Positions 1 through 8,213 are shown, counted from the stretch's first letter. The stretch is 64,000 bases of DNA from Microbacterium oxydans (GCF_000956525.1 NZ_JYIW01000024.1:186001-250000), one strand, 5' to 3'. Program-made: numbers and translations. Notes: a model not told the origin generated them from the letters alone.

Positions 1-7
1 GGCTTCA

Positions 8-13
8 TAGACT
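8..13 (+). promoter_or_regulatory. -10 box of a likely leaderless promoter
   Basis: TAGACT ends exactly 6 nt before the ATG at 20. No Shine-Dalgarno fits between them, so transcription probably starts at or next to the start codon. The -35 lies outside the window. The same geometry recurs at many genes here. Confidence 0.45.
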
Positions 14-19
14 GGACGG

Positions 20-505
20 ATGCGAGCGCTCACCGAGACAGATGTGCGGGCTTCGTTCGTGAACGCGGCCCCCGACGAGCTGCGCGTGATGGAGATGCCC
101 CATGACTTCATCCTGACCGACTGGGACTATCTGGACTTCTTCGCCTGGCGGGATCCCAGTGTCGGCGGCCGCGGTTACATCCTCGTCCAGCACGAGGGAG
201 CTGTGGTCGGTGTGGTCGTCCGGGCCTCGGGTCCGGGGCGCGGCCGTTCGGGCATGTGCAACATCTGCCACACGATGCAGCCCGGCAATCAGGTGACGCT
301 GTTCTCGGCACGTCGCGCCGGGGACGCCGGCAGACGAGGCGACTCGGTCGGCACGTACGTGTGCGCCGATCTGTCGTGCCACGAGAACGTGCGGCTCGCG
401 CACCCGTTGGCGCCGAACGAGGTGCGGACCGCTGGACAGGTCGACTTCCGTCTCGACGGTACTCGTCGTCGTATGGAGCGCTTCATCGCGCGCGTCTGGG
501 AGTGA
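20..505 (+). CDS. FBP domain (treble-clef zinc finger) protein
   Basis: 161-residue soluble protein resembling the FBP_C / elongation factor G-binding treble-clef family. The sequence shows two cysteine pairs, C80-x2-C83 and C115-x4-C120, that could bind one zinc. The region between is Gly/Arg rich. Family members are thought to bind EF-G or ribosomes; nothing here tests that role. It stands alone on the plus strand, followed 51 bp later by an enoyl-CoA hydratase with its own RBS. The length is usual for the actinobacterial version. Confidence 0.75.
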   Translation: MRALTETDVRASFVNAAPDELRVMEMPHDFILTDWDYLDFFAWRDPSVGGRGYILVQHEGAVVGVVVRASGPGRGRSGMCNICHTMQPGNQVTLFSARRAGDAGRRGDSVGTYVCADLSCHENVRLAHPLAPNEVRTAGQVDFRLDGTRRRMERFIARVWE

Positions 506-556
506 TGCGATCGCGGTTACGCTGGACGCAACCGTCCTGTGCTCGAAGGAGACGCC

Positions 557-1357
557 ATGAACGATGCCATCCTGTTCGCCGTCGATGAGGGGCTGGCTCG
601 GCTCACGCTGAATCGTCCGACACGGCTCAACGCGTTCAACGCCGATCTCGCTCACGCCTGGCGGGATGCGACAGCGGAGGCCACGTCTCGGGATGATGTG
701 CGGGCGATCCTCATCGATGCAACAGGCCCGGCGTTCTGCGCAGGCGGCGATGTGATCGACATGGCGACCTCATTCGGCGGGCCCGAAGACATCACTGCGC
801 TCGCCGAGGTGATCAACGCGGGGATCCGCTCGCTCACGGAGTCGTCGGTTCCCGTCGTCGCTGCCGCACACGGCACGACGGCAGGCGGGGGACTCGGCAT
901 CCTGCTCTCCAGCGACTACGCCGTCGTCGGATCTCGCTCACGTCTGGGGAGCCTGTACGCGAACATCGGTCTCACGCCCGACCTGTCGGTCTCGGCGCAG
1001 CTCGCGCGAGCCGTCGGTCAGCGCCGTGCCCTGCAGCTCGTGCTGCAGGACCGCTTGCTGAGCGCCCAGGAGGCGCAGGATTGGGGTCTGGTCGCGGAGT
1101 CGGTGGAGGGGGCGGATGCCGCAGACGAGGCAGCGCTCGTGCGTGCCAGGGGCGAGGAGATCGCCCGGTTCTGGCTCGCCGGAGCAGCAGACGCCTATGG
1201 TCAGGCCAAGCGCCTCGTCCGATCGCAGCCTGAACGCACCTTCGCCGAGCAGCTGAGCGAGGAGGCGCGCTCGATCGGCGCGGCCATGGCGACTCCCGAG
1301 GCGCAGGCGCGCATCGCGGCCTTCGCCGCAGCGTCCGCGAAGAAGGGCGCCGCCTGA
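557..1357 (+). CDS. enoyl-CoA hydratase/isomerase family protein (crotonase)
   Basis: 266-residue crotonase-fold enzyme acting on acyl-CoA thioesters in the cytoplasm. Both oxyanion-hole segments are visible (AFCAGGD near residue 60 and GTTAGGGLG near residue 106). The first catalytic Glu of true hydratases (GGGCE in the reference enzymes) is replaced by GGGLG, and the second region reads GLTPDLS, so it is more likely an isomerase or another crotonase than a classical hydratase; the substrate cannot be named. The start is the ATG at 557, because AAGGAG at 546-551 is its RBS; the GTG at 539 lies upstream of that RBS. Confidence 0.85.
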   Translation: MNDAILFAVDEGLARLTLNRPTRLNAFNADLAHAWRDATAEATSRDDVRAILIDATGPAFCAGGDVIDMATSFGGPEDITALAEVINAGIRSLTESSVPVVAAAHGTTAGGGLGILLSSDYAVVGSRSRLGSLYANIGLTPDLSVSAQLARAVGQRRALQLVLQDRLLSAQEAQDWGLVAESVEGADAADEAALVRARGEEIARFWLAGAADAYGQAKRLVRSQPERTFAEQLSEEARSIGAAMATPEAQARIAAFAAASAKKGAA

Positions 1358-1474
1358 CTCGGTCTGCACAGGCACGCGATCCGTGTGCGCTCTGCACAGA
1401 GTGCGTCAGCGTCCGTGGCTTCCGGAGGCCCGCGTGGCAGGATGAAGACACCGCAGCTCGACGAGAGGACCGCT

Positions 1475-2488
1475 ATGTCTCAGCCGCAGATCGCGAACAC
1501 CGGCAAGACCAACACATCCCTGCTGATCCGAGGGGCCATCTGGATCGCGATCGGCGCGCTCATCGCGGCAGCGCTCGTGTGCGTGGTGTGGGTGCTCATC
1601 GGCGACCAGGACGGGTTGATCGGCCGTGCATTCCTCACGATCCTGCTGCTCGCCGCGTTCGCGGGGATCGCCATCCTCGAGGCCGGGCTCGCGCCGAATC
1701 GCCCTGATTGGCTCGCACTCGCCAGCATGGTCACCTGGATCCTCGCGCTGCTGGTCGGCGCGGTGAAGATCTGGCTGCCCGAGGACGGCGACTACTTCGG
1801 GGGAGCCGAACGGTTCTTCCAGCTCCTCGTCGTCGTCGGAATCCTGCAGCTCGCGCTCCTGCACGTCCGCTTGTTCACACCGGCCGCGCAGCGGCACGTC
1901 ACCACGTTCACGCGCATCATCTACATCGCGACGATCGTGTTCCTGGGCGGCCTCGTCGCGCTGCTCGTCTTCTTCCTCACGTTCCCGCACACCTTCGACT
2001 ACAGCGAGCTGTACTGGCGGATCGTGGTCGCCCTGACGATCCTCGCGGCGGTCGGCACCACGCTGATCCCGCTGCTGAACGCACTGTTCGCACCGAAGAG
2101 GGAGTCGTCGTCGGCCCGCGCCGCTGCTGCACGGGCCACTGCGGCTCCGGCATGGCCCACCTTCGCTGACGGGGTCACGCCGCTGCCGGCGCTCCCTGAT
2201 GCGTCGCCCGATTGGAACGCGTATTACACGGGATACCCCACGGTGCCGCAGCAGGCGCTGCCGAGCGCCCCGCCCTCGTCGTTCCCGGTCGCGAGCCCTC
2301 CGGTGCCGCCGGCGCCGGGTTCCTTCGGCGGTGGCCACACCGGCGCGCCCGCACAGACAGCGCCCCCGGTCCCGCCCGCTCCTGACCTGCCGCAGCCTCC
2401 TGCCCCGACCCAGCCTCCCGCGCCGACGCAGGGCGGTGCGCCGACGTTCCCGCCCGCTCCGCCCGCGGCCCCGCAGCCGCCGCAGTGA
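1475..2488 (+). CDS. multi-pass membrane protein with proline-rich C-terminal tail
   Basis: 337-residue protein of unknown function. About six hydrophobic segments fill residues 20-205. They are followed by roughly 130 residues rich in Pro, Ala and Gln, ending in PPQ, which is probably a disordered cytoplasmic tail. A purine-rich RBS precedes the ATG at 1475. Its stop overlaps the start of the inositol-phosphatase-family gene by GTGA, so the two are translationally coupled. No enzymatic motif is visible. Confidence 0.75.
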   Translation: MSQPQIANTGKTNTSLLIRGAIWIAIGALIAAALVCVVWVLIGDQDGLIGRAFLTILLLAAFAGIAILEAGLAPNRPDWLALASMVTWILALLVGAVKIWLPEDGDYFGGAERFFQLLVVVGILQLALLHVRLFTPAAQRHVTTFTRIIYIATIVFLGGLVALLVFFLTFPHTFDYSELYWRIVVALTILAAVGTTLIPLLNALFAPKRESSSARAAAARATAAPAWPTFADGVTPLPALPDASPDWNAYYTGYPTVPQQALPSAPPSSFPVASPPVPPAPGSFGGGHTGAPAQTAPPVPPAPDLPQPPAPTQPPAPTQGGAPTFPPAPPAAPQPPQ

Positions 2489-3285
2489 CCGCCGAGATCG
2501 AGATCGAGCTCGGCGAGCTTGCGGCGGCGATCGCCCGCGAGGCCGGTGCGCTCGCGTTGCGGAGGCGCCGTGAGGGCGTGCAGCTCGCGGCGACCAAGAC
2601 CACTCTCGCCGACATCGTCACCGAAGCCGATCGCGAGGTCGAAGACGTCATCAGGGCCGCGCTACGTGAAGCACGCCCCGAAGACGGATTCCTCGGTGAG
2701 GAATCAGGTGCGGAACCCGGTGCGAGTGGGATCACCTGGGTCGTCGATCCGATCGACGGCACGGTCAACTACGCCTACGGCATCCCGGCGTACAACGTCA
2801 GCATCGCCGCCGTCCGCGGAACGCCGGAGCCGGAATCGTGGGAGGCTCTGGCCGGCGCGGTCTACGCGCCGGCCCTCGACGAACTGTTCACCGCCGTGCG
2901 CGGACACGGTGCGTGGTTCGACGGCATCCGTCTCTCCGTGACGAGTGAGTCGCCGGCCGGCGCGCTGCTCGCCACCGGATTCGGCTACGACCCGTCGACG
3001 CACGACGGAGACATCGAGACCGTCCGCCGCGTGATGCCGATCGCACGCGACGTGCGACGGATGGGAGCGGCCGCACTCGACCTCGCCTATGTCGCGGCCG
3101 GCCGCTTCGACGGCTACTTCGAGCGGGGGCTCAAGCCGTGGGATCACGCAGCCGGTGCGCTGCTCGTCCAGGAAGCAGGGGGAGTCGTCACACGGCTCGA
3201 CGTCGACTCGCCGCGCCCCATGCTGATCGCCGCCGGACCAGCGGTGCACGACCGTCTGCTCGCAGTGATCAACGGTCCCAGGTGA
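2485..3285 (+). CDS. inositol monophosphatase family protein
   Basis: 266-residue Mg-dependent, lithium-sensitive-type phosphatase of the IMPase fold. Visible metal and catalytic motifs are GEESG near residue 72, DPIDGTVN near residue 90 and WDHAAG near residue 213. Family substrates include inositol-1-phosphate, histidinol phosphate and 3'-phosphoadenosine phosphates; the sequence does not decide among them, and no his genes are nearby. The GTG start overlaps the stop of the upstream membrane-protein gene by 4 bp. Confidence 0.88.
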   Translation: MTAEIEIELGELAAAIAREAGALALRRRREGVQLAATKTTLADIVTEADREVEDVIRAALREARPEDGFLGEESGAEPGASGITWVVDPIDGTVNYAYGIPAYNVSIAAVRGTPEPESWEALAGAVYAPALDELFTAVRGHGAWFDGIRLSVTSESPAGALLATGFGYDPSTHDGDIETVRRVMPIARDVRRMGAAALDLAYVAAGRFDGYFERGLKPWDHAAGALLVQEAGGVVTRLDVDSPRPMLIAAGPAVHDRLLAVINGPR

Positions 3286-3316
3286 TCGGTACATGGCTTT
3301 CCCAGCCTCAACCGGG

Positions 3317-3358
3317 TAGGGTTTATCCGATCGTTATCTCCGTCCCCCGAAGGCGGAG
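3317..3358 (+). promoter_or_regulatory. putative promoter and leader of the M23 peptidase gene
   Basis: TAGGGT at 3317-3322 is a plausible -10. Downstream, CTCCG (3338-3342) and CGGAG (3354-3358) could form a small hairpin. The leader is too short for the c-di-AMP (ydaO-type) riboswitch known before some actinobacterial cell-wall hydrolases. Confidence 0.3.
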
Positions 3359-3379
3359 AACTCCAGAAGTCCCCCGAGT

Positions 3380-4609
3380 TTGACGCGCGACCCGAGAGAA
3401 TCACTTTTGCCCTTCGAAAACCCGCAGGCCGATGCTGCGTTCACGCGACGCTCCGGCCGGAACCGCACTGCGGCCTTCACGGCCCCCGCGGCGGGAACGA
3501 CGGCATCCGACTCCGCCGACGCTGCTGCGGCTCCAACCGCAGCGTCCGCCCCGCTTTCACGTCGGGCAGTCCGAGAGCGGATGACCCTCGACCTGCCGAC
3601 CGTTCCGGCCGCCGACGAGTCCGCTCCGGCAGCCCCCCGCATCGCCACTCCCGCAGAGCTGCTGACTGCGAACGCCGAGACGCCCGCGCCTCCGCTCGAG
3701 GCAGACGCAGCCGCATTCGAGTCGACCGCGACCGAGGACGACGCCGACGCGTTCGAGCAGGCATCCCGCGCGTTCCGCACGGTGACCGGACCGCTCCGCA
3801 CCGGCAGTGCATTCGTTCCCGCCGAAGACATCGCTGCCGAAGCGGTCGTCGCCCACGTGGTCCCGCGTCGCCGCGGATCGCGCAAGTTCCTCACCATCGG
3901 CGCCACCATCGGCGTGATGAGCCTCGCGGGCCTCCTGGCCGTCTCGATGACCTTGCCGGCTGAGGCCGTTGCGGCGTCGCAGGGTACCTCGGTCGCCGCG
4001 ACCTCGCTGGTCACGGCATCCGGCTCCGAGAAGACCGCCGCAGGCGACGACGAGATCCAGGCATTCGTCGCACCGTCGGGCGTCCAGACCGAGTCACTCA
4101 CGCGCGGCGACGACTTCAGCACGGTCTCGCTCGTCGACGTCGCGTCGGAGCAGGGCATCAACTACTCCAACGAGATCTTCACGAACGACCCCGAGGCCGC
4201 GATCCAGTGGCCGTTCATGGTCGGTGTCGGCATGAGCTACGGCTACGGCATGCGCAGCGGTCGCCTCCACGAGGGCATCGACTTCGTGCCCGGCAACGGC
4301 GCTCCGGTGCAGGCGATCGCCGACGGCACGGTCCGCATCGCGACCGAGCAGGGCGGGGCCTACGGCGTCACTGTGTACATCGATCACGTGATCGACGGGC
4401 AGGTCATCACGAGCCACTACTCGCACATGCAGTACGGCTCGCTGCAGGTCGCCGCAGGCGACACCGTGACGGTCGGAACCGTCGTCGGCAAGACCGGCAA
4501 CACCGGACGCTCCTACGGAGCCCACATGCACTTCGAGCTCATCGTCAACGGATCGACCATCGACCCGCTGCCGTGGCTCCGCGAGAACGCGGGTCGGTAC
4601 TCGTACTGA
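3380..4609 (+). CDS. membrane-anchored M23 (LytM-type) metallopeptidase
   Basis: 409-residue protein. Residues 1-165 are an Ala/Thr-rich low-complexity cytoplasmic region; one membrane segment lies near 172-195. The C-terminal 130 residues are a LytM/M23 domain with the zinc ligands HEGIDF (HxxxD) and HMHFE (HxH). M23 enzymes cut peptidoglycan cross-bridges or act as regulators of other hydrolases; all ligands being present suggests an active enzyme. The start is uncertain: TTG at 3380 gives the longest ORF, while TTG at 3407 has GAGAGAA at good spacing and would give a protein 9 residues shorter. Confidence 0.85.
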   Translation: MTRDPRESLLPFENPQADAAFTRRSGRNRTAAFTAPAAGTTASDSADAAAAPTAASAPLSRRAVRERMTLDLPTVPAADESAPAAPRIATPAELLTANAETPAPPLEADAAAFESTATEDDADAFEQASRAFRTVTGPLRTGSAFVPAEDIAAEAVVAHVVPRRRGSRKFLTIGATIGVMSLAGLLAVSMTLPAEAVAASQGTSVAATSLVTASGSEKTAAGDDEIQAFVAPSGVQTESLTRGDDFSTVSLVDVASEQGINYSNEIFTNDPEAAIQWPFMVGVGMSYGYGMRSGRLHEGIDFVPGNGAPVQAIADGTVRIATEQGGAYGVTVYIDHVIDGQVITSHYSHMQYGSLQVAAGDTVTVGTVVGKTGNTGRSYGAHMHFELIVNGSTIDPLPWLRENAGRYSY

Positions 4610-4643
4610 TCGGCTCGATTTCATGAGGACGCCACAGTAATGG

Positions 4644-4649
4644 TATTCT
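4644..4649 (+). promoter_or_regulatory. -10 of the tRNA-Thr/tRNA-Met transcript
   Basis: TATTCT lies 34 bp before the tRNA-Thr acceptor stem. A hairpin TGCCCC-GCGA-GGGGCA (4658-4673) follows and would be in the processed 5' leader. Confidence 0.4.
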
Positions 4650-4677
4650 CGTACGGTTGCCCCGCGAGGGGCAGCAC

Positions 4678-4749
4678 GCCCCGATAGCTCAGTGGCAGAG
4701 CACTTCCATGGTAAGGAAGGGGTCGTCAGTTCAATCCTGACTCGGGGCT
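4678..4749 (+). tRNA. tRNA-Thr (GGT)
   Basis: The 7-bp acceptor GCCCCGA pairs with TCGGGGC. D, anticodon (CTTCC/GGAAG) and T (GTCAG/CTGAC) arms all close. The anticodon loop ATGGTAA gives GGT, reading ACC/ACU. The discriminator is T and CCA is not encoded. Confidence 0.97.
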
Positions 4750-4786
4750 CGCAAGCATTCTTCTCACACGCGGACGGATGCCTCGC

Positions 4787-4860
4787 GGCAGGGTAGCTCA
4801 GCTGGTTAGAGCGCACGACTCATAATCGTGAGGTCGCGGGTTCAAGCCCCGCTCCTGCTA
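4787..4860 (+). tRNA. tRNA-Met (CAT)
   Basis: Acceptor GGCAGGG pairs with TCCTGCT including two G-U pairs. The anticodon arm CACGA/TCGTG holds loop CTCATAA, anticodon CAT; the T arm is GCGGG/CCCGC. The discriminator is A and CCA is not encoded. Lacking the three G-C pairs of an initiator anticodon stem, it reads as elongator tRNA-Met. It lies 37 bp after tRNA-Thr. Confidence 0.95.
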
Positions 4861-4865
4861 CAGAG

Positions 4866-4892
4866 AAAGCCCCGGCCGAGCCGGGGCTTTTC
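4866..4892 (+). terminator. Rho-independent terminator after the tRNAs
   Basis: A perfect stem AAAGCCCCGGC/CCGGGGCTTT with a short loop and following T residues. It probably also serves the convergent DUF6458 gene. Confidence 0.85.
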
Positions 4893-4898
4893 TGCATT

Positions 4899-5159
4899 TC
4901 AGGCGATGGTGTCGTCGTTGCGGACGCTCCGCCGCGTCACACGCTCGCCGGTCGCCGGGTCGACCGAAGTCCGCGCGACGCTGTCGGTCCGACGGCTCCG
5001 CATCACCAGGATGAGGCTGATCAGGAACACGACCACGCCGGCACCCATGAGGATGTAGCCGATCAGGTCGAGGTTCACGTACCCGCCGGTGTCGATGTTC
5101 ACTGCGAAGGCCAGGATCGCTCCGATGACGAAGAGCGCGATGCCGCTTCCGATACCCAT
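4899..5159 (-). CDS. small two-pass membrane protein (DUF6458 family)
   Basis: 86 residues: two hydrophobic helices (about 5-22 and 31-52), then a basic segment and a polar tail with VDPATGERVTRR. This matches the DUF6458 pattern common in Micrococcales; function unknown. The ATG has an upstream GAGAGGG, and a -10-like TACTCT sits about 50 bp upstream. Confidence 0.8.
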   Translation of the reverse strand: MGIGSGIALFVIGAILAFAVNIDTGGYVNLDLIGYILMGAGVVVFLISLILVMRSRRTDSVARTSVDPATGERVTRRSVRNDDTIA

Positions 5160-5269
5160 GTGTCCAACCCTCTCTGGAGACCGAGGCTTCGGTCCGATAC
5201 GAGAAGAGTAGGACGCATCGCCACGGAGTCAACCCTCATGGACACCGCAATCCACGGGTGGTATCGAGT

Positions 5270-5980
5270 TCAGCGTGCCGGCTGGAGGCCGCCGATCGCC
5301 GAACCGGCCTCTCCGTTGACGTACATGTAGCCCTCGATGATGTCGGCCGAGCGCCCTCTGCTCAACCACGAATCGATGCCCTCGCACACGTTCGTCGTCA
5401 GCGGGGCCAGCGTCCCGAGATCGATCCGGCCCGCGGAATCCTGCGTCCAACGGCCGCTCAGGTCATTGCATCCGTCACTGCCCGCGACCGTCCCGTCCGC
5501 TGAGAACTGCAGGAACGGGGTGCCGTCGACGCTCGCCTCCCATTCGCCGACCGGGTCGGGGAGCGGTTGCGGTGTCTCAGCCGGCTCCTCGCCGTTCGCG
5601 ATCCGGTTGTTGCGCTCGTACATCCCGGCCAGCCCGACCTCGAACGCGACGCTCGTCGCGATCCTCGACACCAGGATGAGGATGATGCCGACGAGCGGAC
5701 CCCAGTGTGTGGGCCTCCGTCTCATCCGAAGCACCACGGCAGTGATGATCGCGACAGCGATGGAGCCACCGACCGCCCACGGATACACCGCTCTGGCGCC
5801 GAGACTGAGATCCAGATCGCAGTCGCCCTCGCACCCGACCGCGGAGAACGACTCGAAGAGCTGCACCCAGAAGATGAAGAACAGCATCACCGGGATGAGC
5901 ACCCAGAGGCCGATCGCCAGGCCAGGGGGACGTGTGTCGACGTCATCCGGCCTCGAGGGGCGAGTCGTCTCCGGGAGCAT
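5270..5980 (-). CDS. membrane protein with META (HslJ-like) domain
   Basis: 236 residues from the ATG at 5980. Hydrophobic segments lie near residues 20-42, 65-85 and 95-115. The C-terminal 90 residues show the META/HslJ signature: GSDGCNDLSGRW, then LAPLTTNVC. META domains occur in secreted or membrane proteins linked to stress or antibiotic tolerance in some bacteria; the role here is unknown. The longer ORF starting at 6286 overlaps the divergent flavoprotein gene and is rejected. TAGATT ends 7 nt before the ATG, so the transcript may be leaderless. Confidence 0.7.
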   Translation of the reverse strand: MLPETTRPSRPDDVDTRPPGLAIGLWVLIPVMLFFIFWVQLFESFSAVGCEGDCDLDLSLGARAVYPWAVGGSIAVAIITAVVLRMRRRPTHWGPLVGIILILVSRIATSVAFEVGLAGMYERNNRIANGEEPAETPQPLPDPVGEWEASVDGTPFLQFSADGTVAGSDGCNDLSGRWTQDSAGRIDLGTLAPLTTNVCEGIDSWLSRGRSADIIEGYMYVNGEAGSAIGGLQPAR

Positions 5981-5987
5981 GCCGCCG

Positions 5988-5993
5988 AATCTA
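5988..5993 (-). promoter_or_regulatory. -10 box of a likely leaderless promoter (META-domain gene)
   Basis: On the minus strand TAGATT is followed by 7 nt and then ATG; no clear RBS is present. Confidence 0.35.
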
Positions 5994-6104
5994 CATCGCG
6001 TCTCCGCTGACGCAGCGCAGCACGCGCGGCCGGATGTGGCGGCAGCACACTGTGCACGGTGGATGCTGTGCCGCGGCGACGCTGACTCGGTCCCGACCTC
6101 GGGA

Positions 6105-6110
6105 TACCGT
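6105..6110 (+). promoter_or_regulatory. -10 box of a likely leaderless promoter
   Basis: TACCGT followed by 6 nt and the ATG at 6117, the same spacing as several other genes in the window. Confidence 0.4.
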
Positions 6111-6116
6111 CGAAGC

Positions 6117-6743
6117 ATGGACACCGCCGCGTTCCCCGCCGTCGATCTGGCGTACCTCCGGTCGATCCTCGGCGAACCCGAGGGGCCGACGACGCAGAAG
6201 ATCACCGACTTCCTCGACGACAACTGCCTGACGTTCCTCGCGCACTCGCCGTTCTGCTGCCTCTCGACCTCGGATGCCGCCGGCAACTGCGACTGCTCGC
6301 CGCGCGGCGACTACCCGGGGTTCGTCCGCGCGATCGATTCCCGTACCGTCGTGATCCCCGATCGCCTCGGTAACAAGATCGCCGATTCGATGACCAACAT
6401 CCTCGACAACGGTCATGTCGGGCTGCTGTGCTTCGTGCCTGGCATGACCGAGACGCTGCGGATCAACGGCACGGCGACGGTGACGAACGACCCGTCATTG
6501 CTGGCGATGCTCGAACAGGACCACTCCGTGCCGGACCTCGCGATCGTGGTCCGCACCGAGCAGGTCTATCTGCACTGCGGACGCGCGTTGCTGCGGGCAG
6601 GGCTGTGGGATGCCGATATGCAGGACCTCGCCGACGAGGTGCCCACCTCCGGCGCGATCTGGGCGAGCATGTCCGGCTACGACCCGAGCGTCGGCGACGT
6701 GATCGACGACGCCATGGCCGGCTCCTACCGGGCGCTCTACTGA
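6117..6743 (+). CDS. PPOX-type FMN-dependent flavoprotein (MSMEG_1061-like)
   Basis: 208-residue split-barrel flavoprotein of the pyridoxamine-phosphate-oxidase superfamily. It matches the MSMEG_1061-type subfamily throughout: SPFCCLSTSD, CSPRGDYPGFV, IPDRLGNKIADS, VGLLCFVPG, ETLRINGTA and LHCGRALLRAGLW. The exact substrate is unknown; relatives bind FMN or F420 and reduce small molecules. It abuts the next reductase gene with no gap, so the pair probably forms a flavoprotein/electron-donor unit. The ATG at 6117 replaces a much longer ORF that runs antisense over the META-domain gene. Confidence 0.85.
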   Translation: MDTAAFPAVDLAYLRSILGEPEGPTTQKITDFLDDNCLTFLAHSPFCCLSTSDAAGNCDCSPRGDYPGFVRAIDSRTVVIPDRLGNKIADSMTNILDNGHVGLLCFVPGMTETLRINGTATVTNDPSLLAMLEQDHSVPDLAIVVRTEQVYLHCGRALLRAGLWDADMQDLADEVPTSGAIWASMSGYDPSVGDVIDDAMAGSYRALY

Positions 6744-7688
6744 ATGCGCTCCCGGACAGGGATGCTCCCGCTCGTCGTGCGCGAGATCATCACCGAGACA
6801 CCGTCGATCGTCAGCATCCGGCTCGAAGCCGCAGACGGCTCGGCGCTGCCGCCGTGGCAACCCGGCGCCCACATCGACGTGCAGCTCGTCACCCGACACG
6901 AGCGTCAGTACTCGCTGTGCGGTGACCCCGCCGACATCACCGGGTACCGGATCGCCGTGCTCCGCGAACCGTTCTCGCGAGGCGGCTCGCACTACATCCA
7001 TGGGTTCCTCCGTGTCGGCAGCCGCGTCTGGGTGCGTCCACCGCGGAACCTGTTCCAGCTCGCCGCTGCGCCCTCGTACCTGCTGCTCGCCGCCGGCATC
7101 GGCATCACGCCGATCCTGTCGATGGCGCGCCATCTCGCCGCCGAGGGCGCGGACTGGCGGATGATGTATCTCGCCCGTCGAGGCGAGGACCTCGCATTCT
7201 CGGATGAGCTCGCGGCACTCGGCGATCGAGCGACGACGCACATCAGCACGCAGGCAGGGCGCCTCGACCTCGCAGCGCTCCTCGTCGATATCGCCCCTGG
7301 CACCGCGGTCTACGCCTGCGGACCACAGGGCTTCATCGACGCGCTGACAGAGCTCGGCAGTGCGCTCCCGGCCGGCAGCAGCATCCACGTCGAGCGCTTC
7401 GAGCCGAAGCTGCGCGAGCACCTGCCCGACGAGGTGTTCACAGTGGTGTGCACGCGCTCCGCTGTCACGGTCGAGATCCCGGCGCAACGGTCGATGCTCG
7501 AGGCGCTGCAGGGAGCAGGCGTGCCCGTCGAGGGGTCGTGTCTCCGAGGCATCTGCGGGTCGTGCGCCCTGCACGTGCTCGACGGCACCCCGGAGCATCG
7601 TGACTCGCTCACCGGCGATGACGCCTCGACGACGATCTATCCGTGCGTGTCGCGGTCGATCTCGCCGACGCTCGTCGTGGATGCCTGA
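6744..7688 (+). CDS. PDR/VanB-family ferredoxin reductase (FMN/FAD, NADH, 2Fe-2S)
   Basis: 314-residue reductase: N-terminal flavin-binding barrel with RQYSL (near 54), NAD-binding region with AAGIGITPILSM (near 117) and YACGPQGF (near 190), and a C-terminal plant-type 2Fe-2S domain with CLRGICGSC and a final Cys near residue 303. This order fits phthalate dioxygenase reductase-like enzymes that pass electrons from NAD(P)H to a partner oxygenase or flavoprotein. No oxygenase is adjacent; the partner is likely the directly abutting PPOX-type protein. Confidence 0.88.
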   Translation: MRSRTGMLPLVVREIITETPSIVSIRLEAADGSALPPWQPGAHIDVQLVTRHERQYSLCGDPADITGYRIAVLREPFSRGGSHYIHGFLRVGSRVWVRPPRNLFQLAAAPSYLLLAAGIGITPILSMARHLAAEGADWRMMYLARRGEDLAFSDELAALGDRATTHISTQAGRLDLAALLVDIAPGTAVYACGPQGFIDALTELGSALPAGSSIHVERFEPKLREHLPDEVFTVVCTRSAVTVEIPAQRSMLEALQGAGVPVEGSCLRGICGSCALHVLDGTPEHRDSLTGDDASTTIYPCVSRSISPTLVVDA

Positions 7689-7746
7689 CTGAGTCCAGGT
7701 CGATCGGCCGGCGAGGTCATGAACGTCGCGCACGTCTGCGCACCGT

Positions 7747-7776
7747 TTGTCATTTAGCTAGACCGGCTAGTAAAAT
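7747..7776 (+). promoter_or_regulatory. sigma-70-type promoter with CTAG-N5-CTAG in its spacer
   Basis: TTGTCA (7747-7752), an 18-bp spacer and TAAAAT (7771-7776). The spacer contains CTAG at 7758-7761 and again at 7767-7770, an inverted element placed where a bound repressor would block polymerase. The GAGGGAGG RBS for the small ORF at 7800 follows. Confidence 0.55.
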
Positions 7777-7799
7777 CTCTCGCGAGGGAGGGCGACGAC

Positions 7800-7946
7800 A
7801 TGACGATGATGGCAGAGACCGGTTCCGTGAGCCGCCCCATCATCCCCGCCCTCCGCGCAGCCGACGGCCTCACGAGCGGGACGCCGCGAGTGTCGACCCT
7901 GCGCACCATCGGCATCCTCCGCCGATCTTCGACCACCGCAAGATGA
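7800..7946 (+). CDS. possible 48-residue upstream peptide ORF before csbD
   Basis: Starts ATGACGATG with a near-ideal RBS (GAGGGAGG, 7785-7792, 7-nt spacing) directly behind the promoter, and ends TGA at 7944-7946, 10 bp before the CsbD start. Its stop touches the CsbD RBS, so translation would be coupled. The peptide is Arg/Ser/Thr rich (ending RRSSTTAR) and resembles nothing I recognise. It may be a leader peptide rather than a stable protein. Confidence 0.4.
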   Translation: MTMMAETGSVSRPIIPALRAADGLTSGTPRVSTLRTIGILRRSSTTAR

Positions 7947-7956
7947 AAGGAGCCCC

Positions 7957-8127
7957 ATGGGACTCGATGACAAGATCAAGAACGCTGCAGAAGACATCGC
8001 CGGGAAGGCGAAGGAAGCTGCGGGCAAGCTGACCGGCAACGAGAAGCTCGAGGCCGAGGGCAAGGCCGAGCAGGCCAAGTCCGACGTCAAGAAGGCCGGC
8101 GAGAACGTCAAGGACGCACTCAAGTAA
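7957..8127 (+). CDS. CsbD family stress protein
   Basis: 56 residues, highly charged and helical. It begins MGLDDKIKNAAEDIAGKAKEA and carries the family core GNEKLEAEGKAEQA. CsbD is a general-stress protein of unknown mechanism in Bacillus; actinobacteria often have several copies. A second copy lies at 12098. AAAGGAG at 7946-7952 is the RBS, directly downstream of the short upstream ORF. Confidence 0.9.
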   Translation: MGLDDKIKNAAEDIAGKAKEAAGKLTGNEKLEAEGKAEQAKSDVKKAGENVKDALK

Positions 8128-8143
8128 TATCCGGTCGGAGCAT

Positions 8144-8176
8144 TTCGGGGAGGCGGAACATCACCGCCTCCCCGAA
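8144..8176 (+). terminator. hairpin after csbD
   Basis: A perfect 13-bp stem (TTCGGGGAGGCGG and its complement) with a 7-nt loop. No T-tract follows, so it may terminate weakly or protect the csbD 3' end. Confidence 0.55.
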
Positions 8177-8213
8177 GTCCGTCTTGGCGCAGTATCAGTC
8201 AGAGGAGAAGAGC

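Noticed and set aside
3286..3379. c-di-AMP riboswitch before the M23 peptidase
   Set aside because: The gap is under 100 bp and the conserved ydaO core is not visible.
6118..6286. Extension of the META-domain protein
   Set aside because: Lies antisense in the PPOX gene; the ATG at 5980 gives a normal protein.
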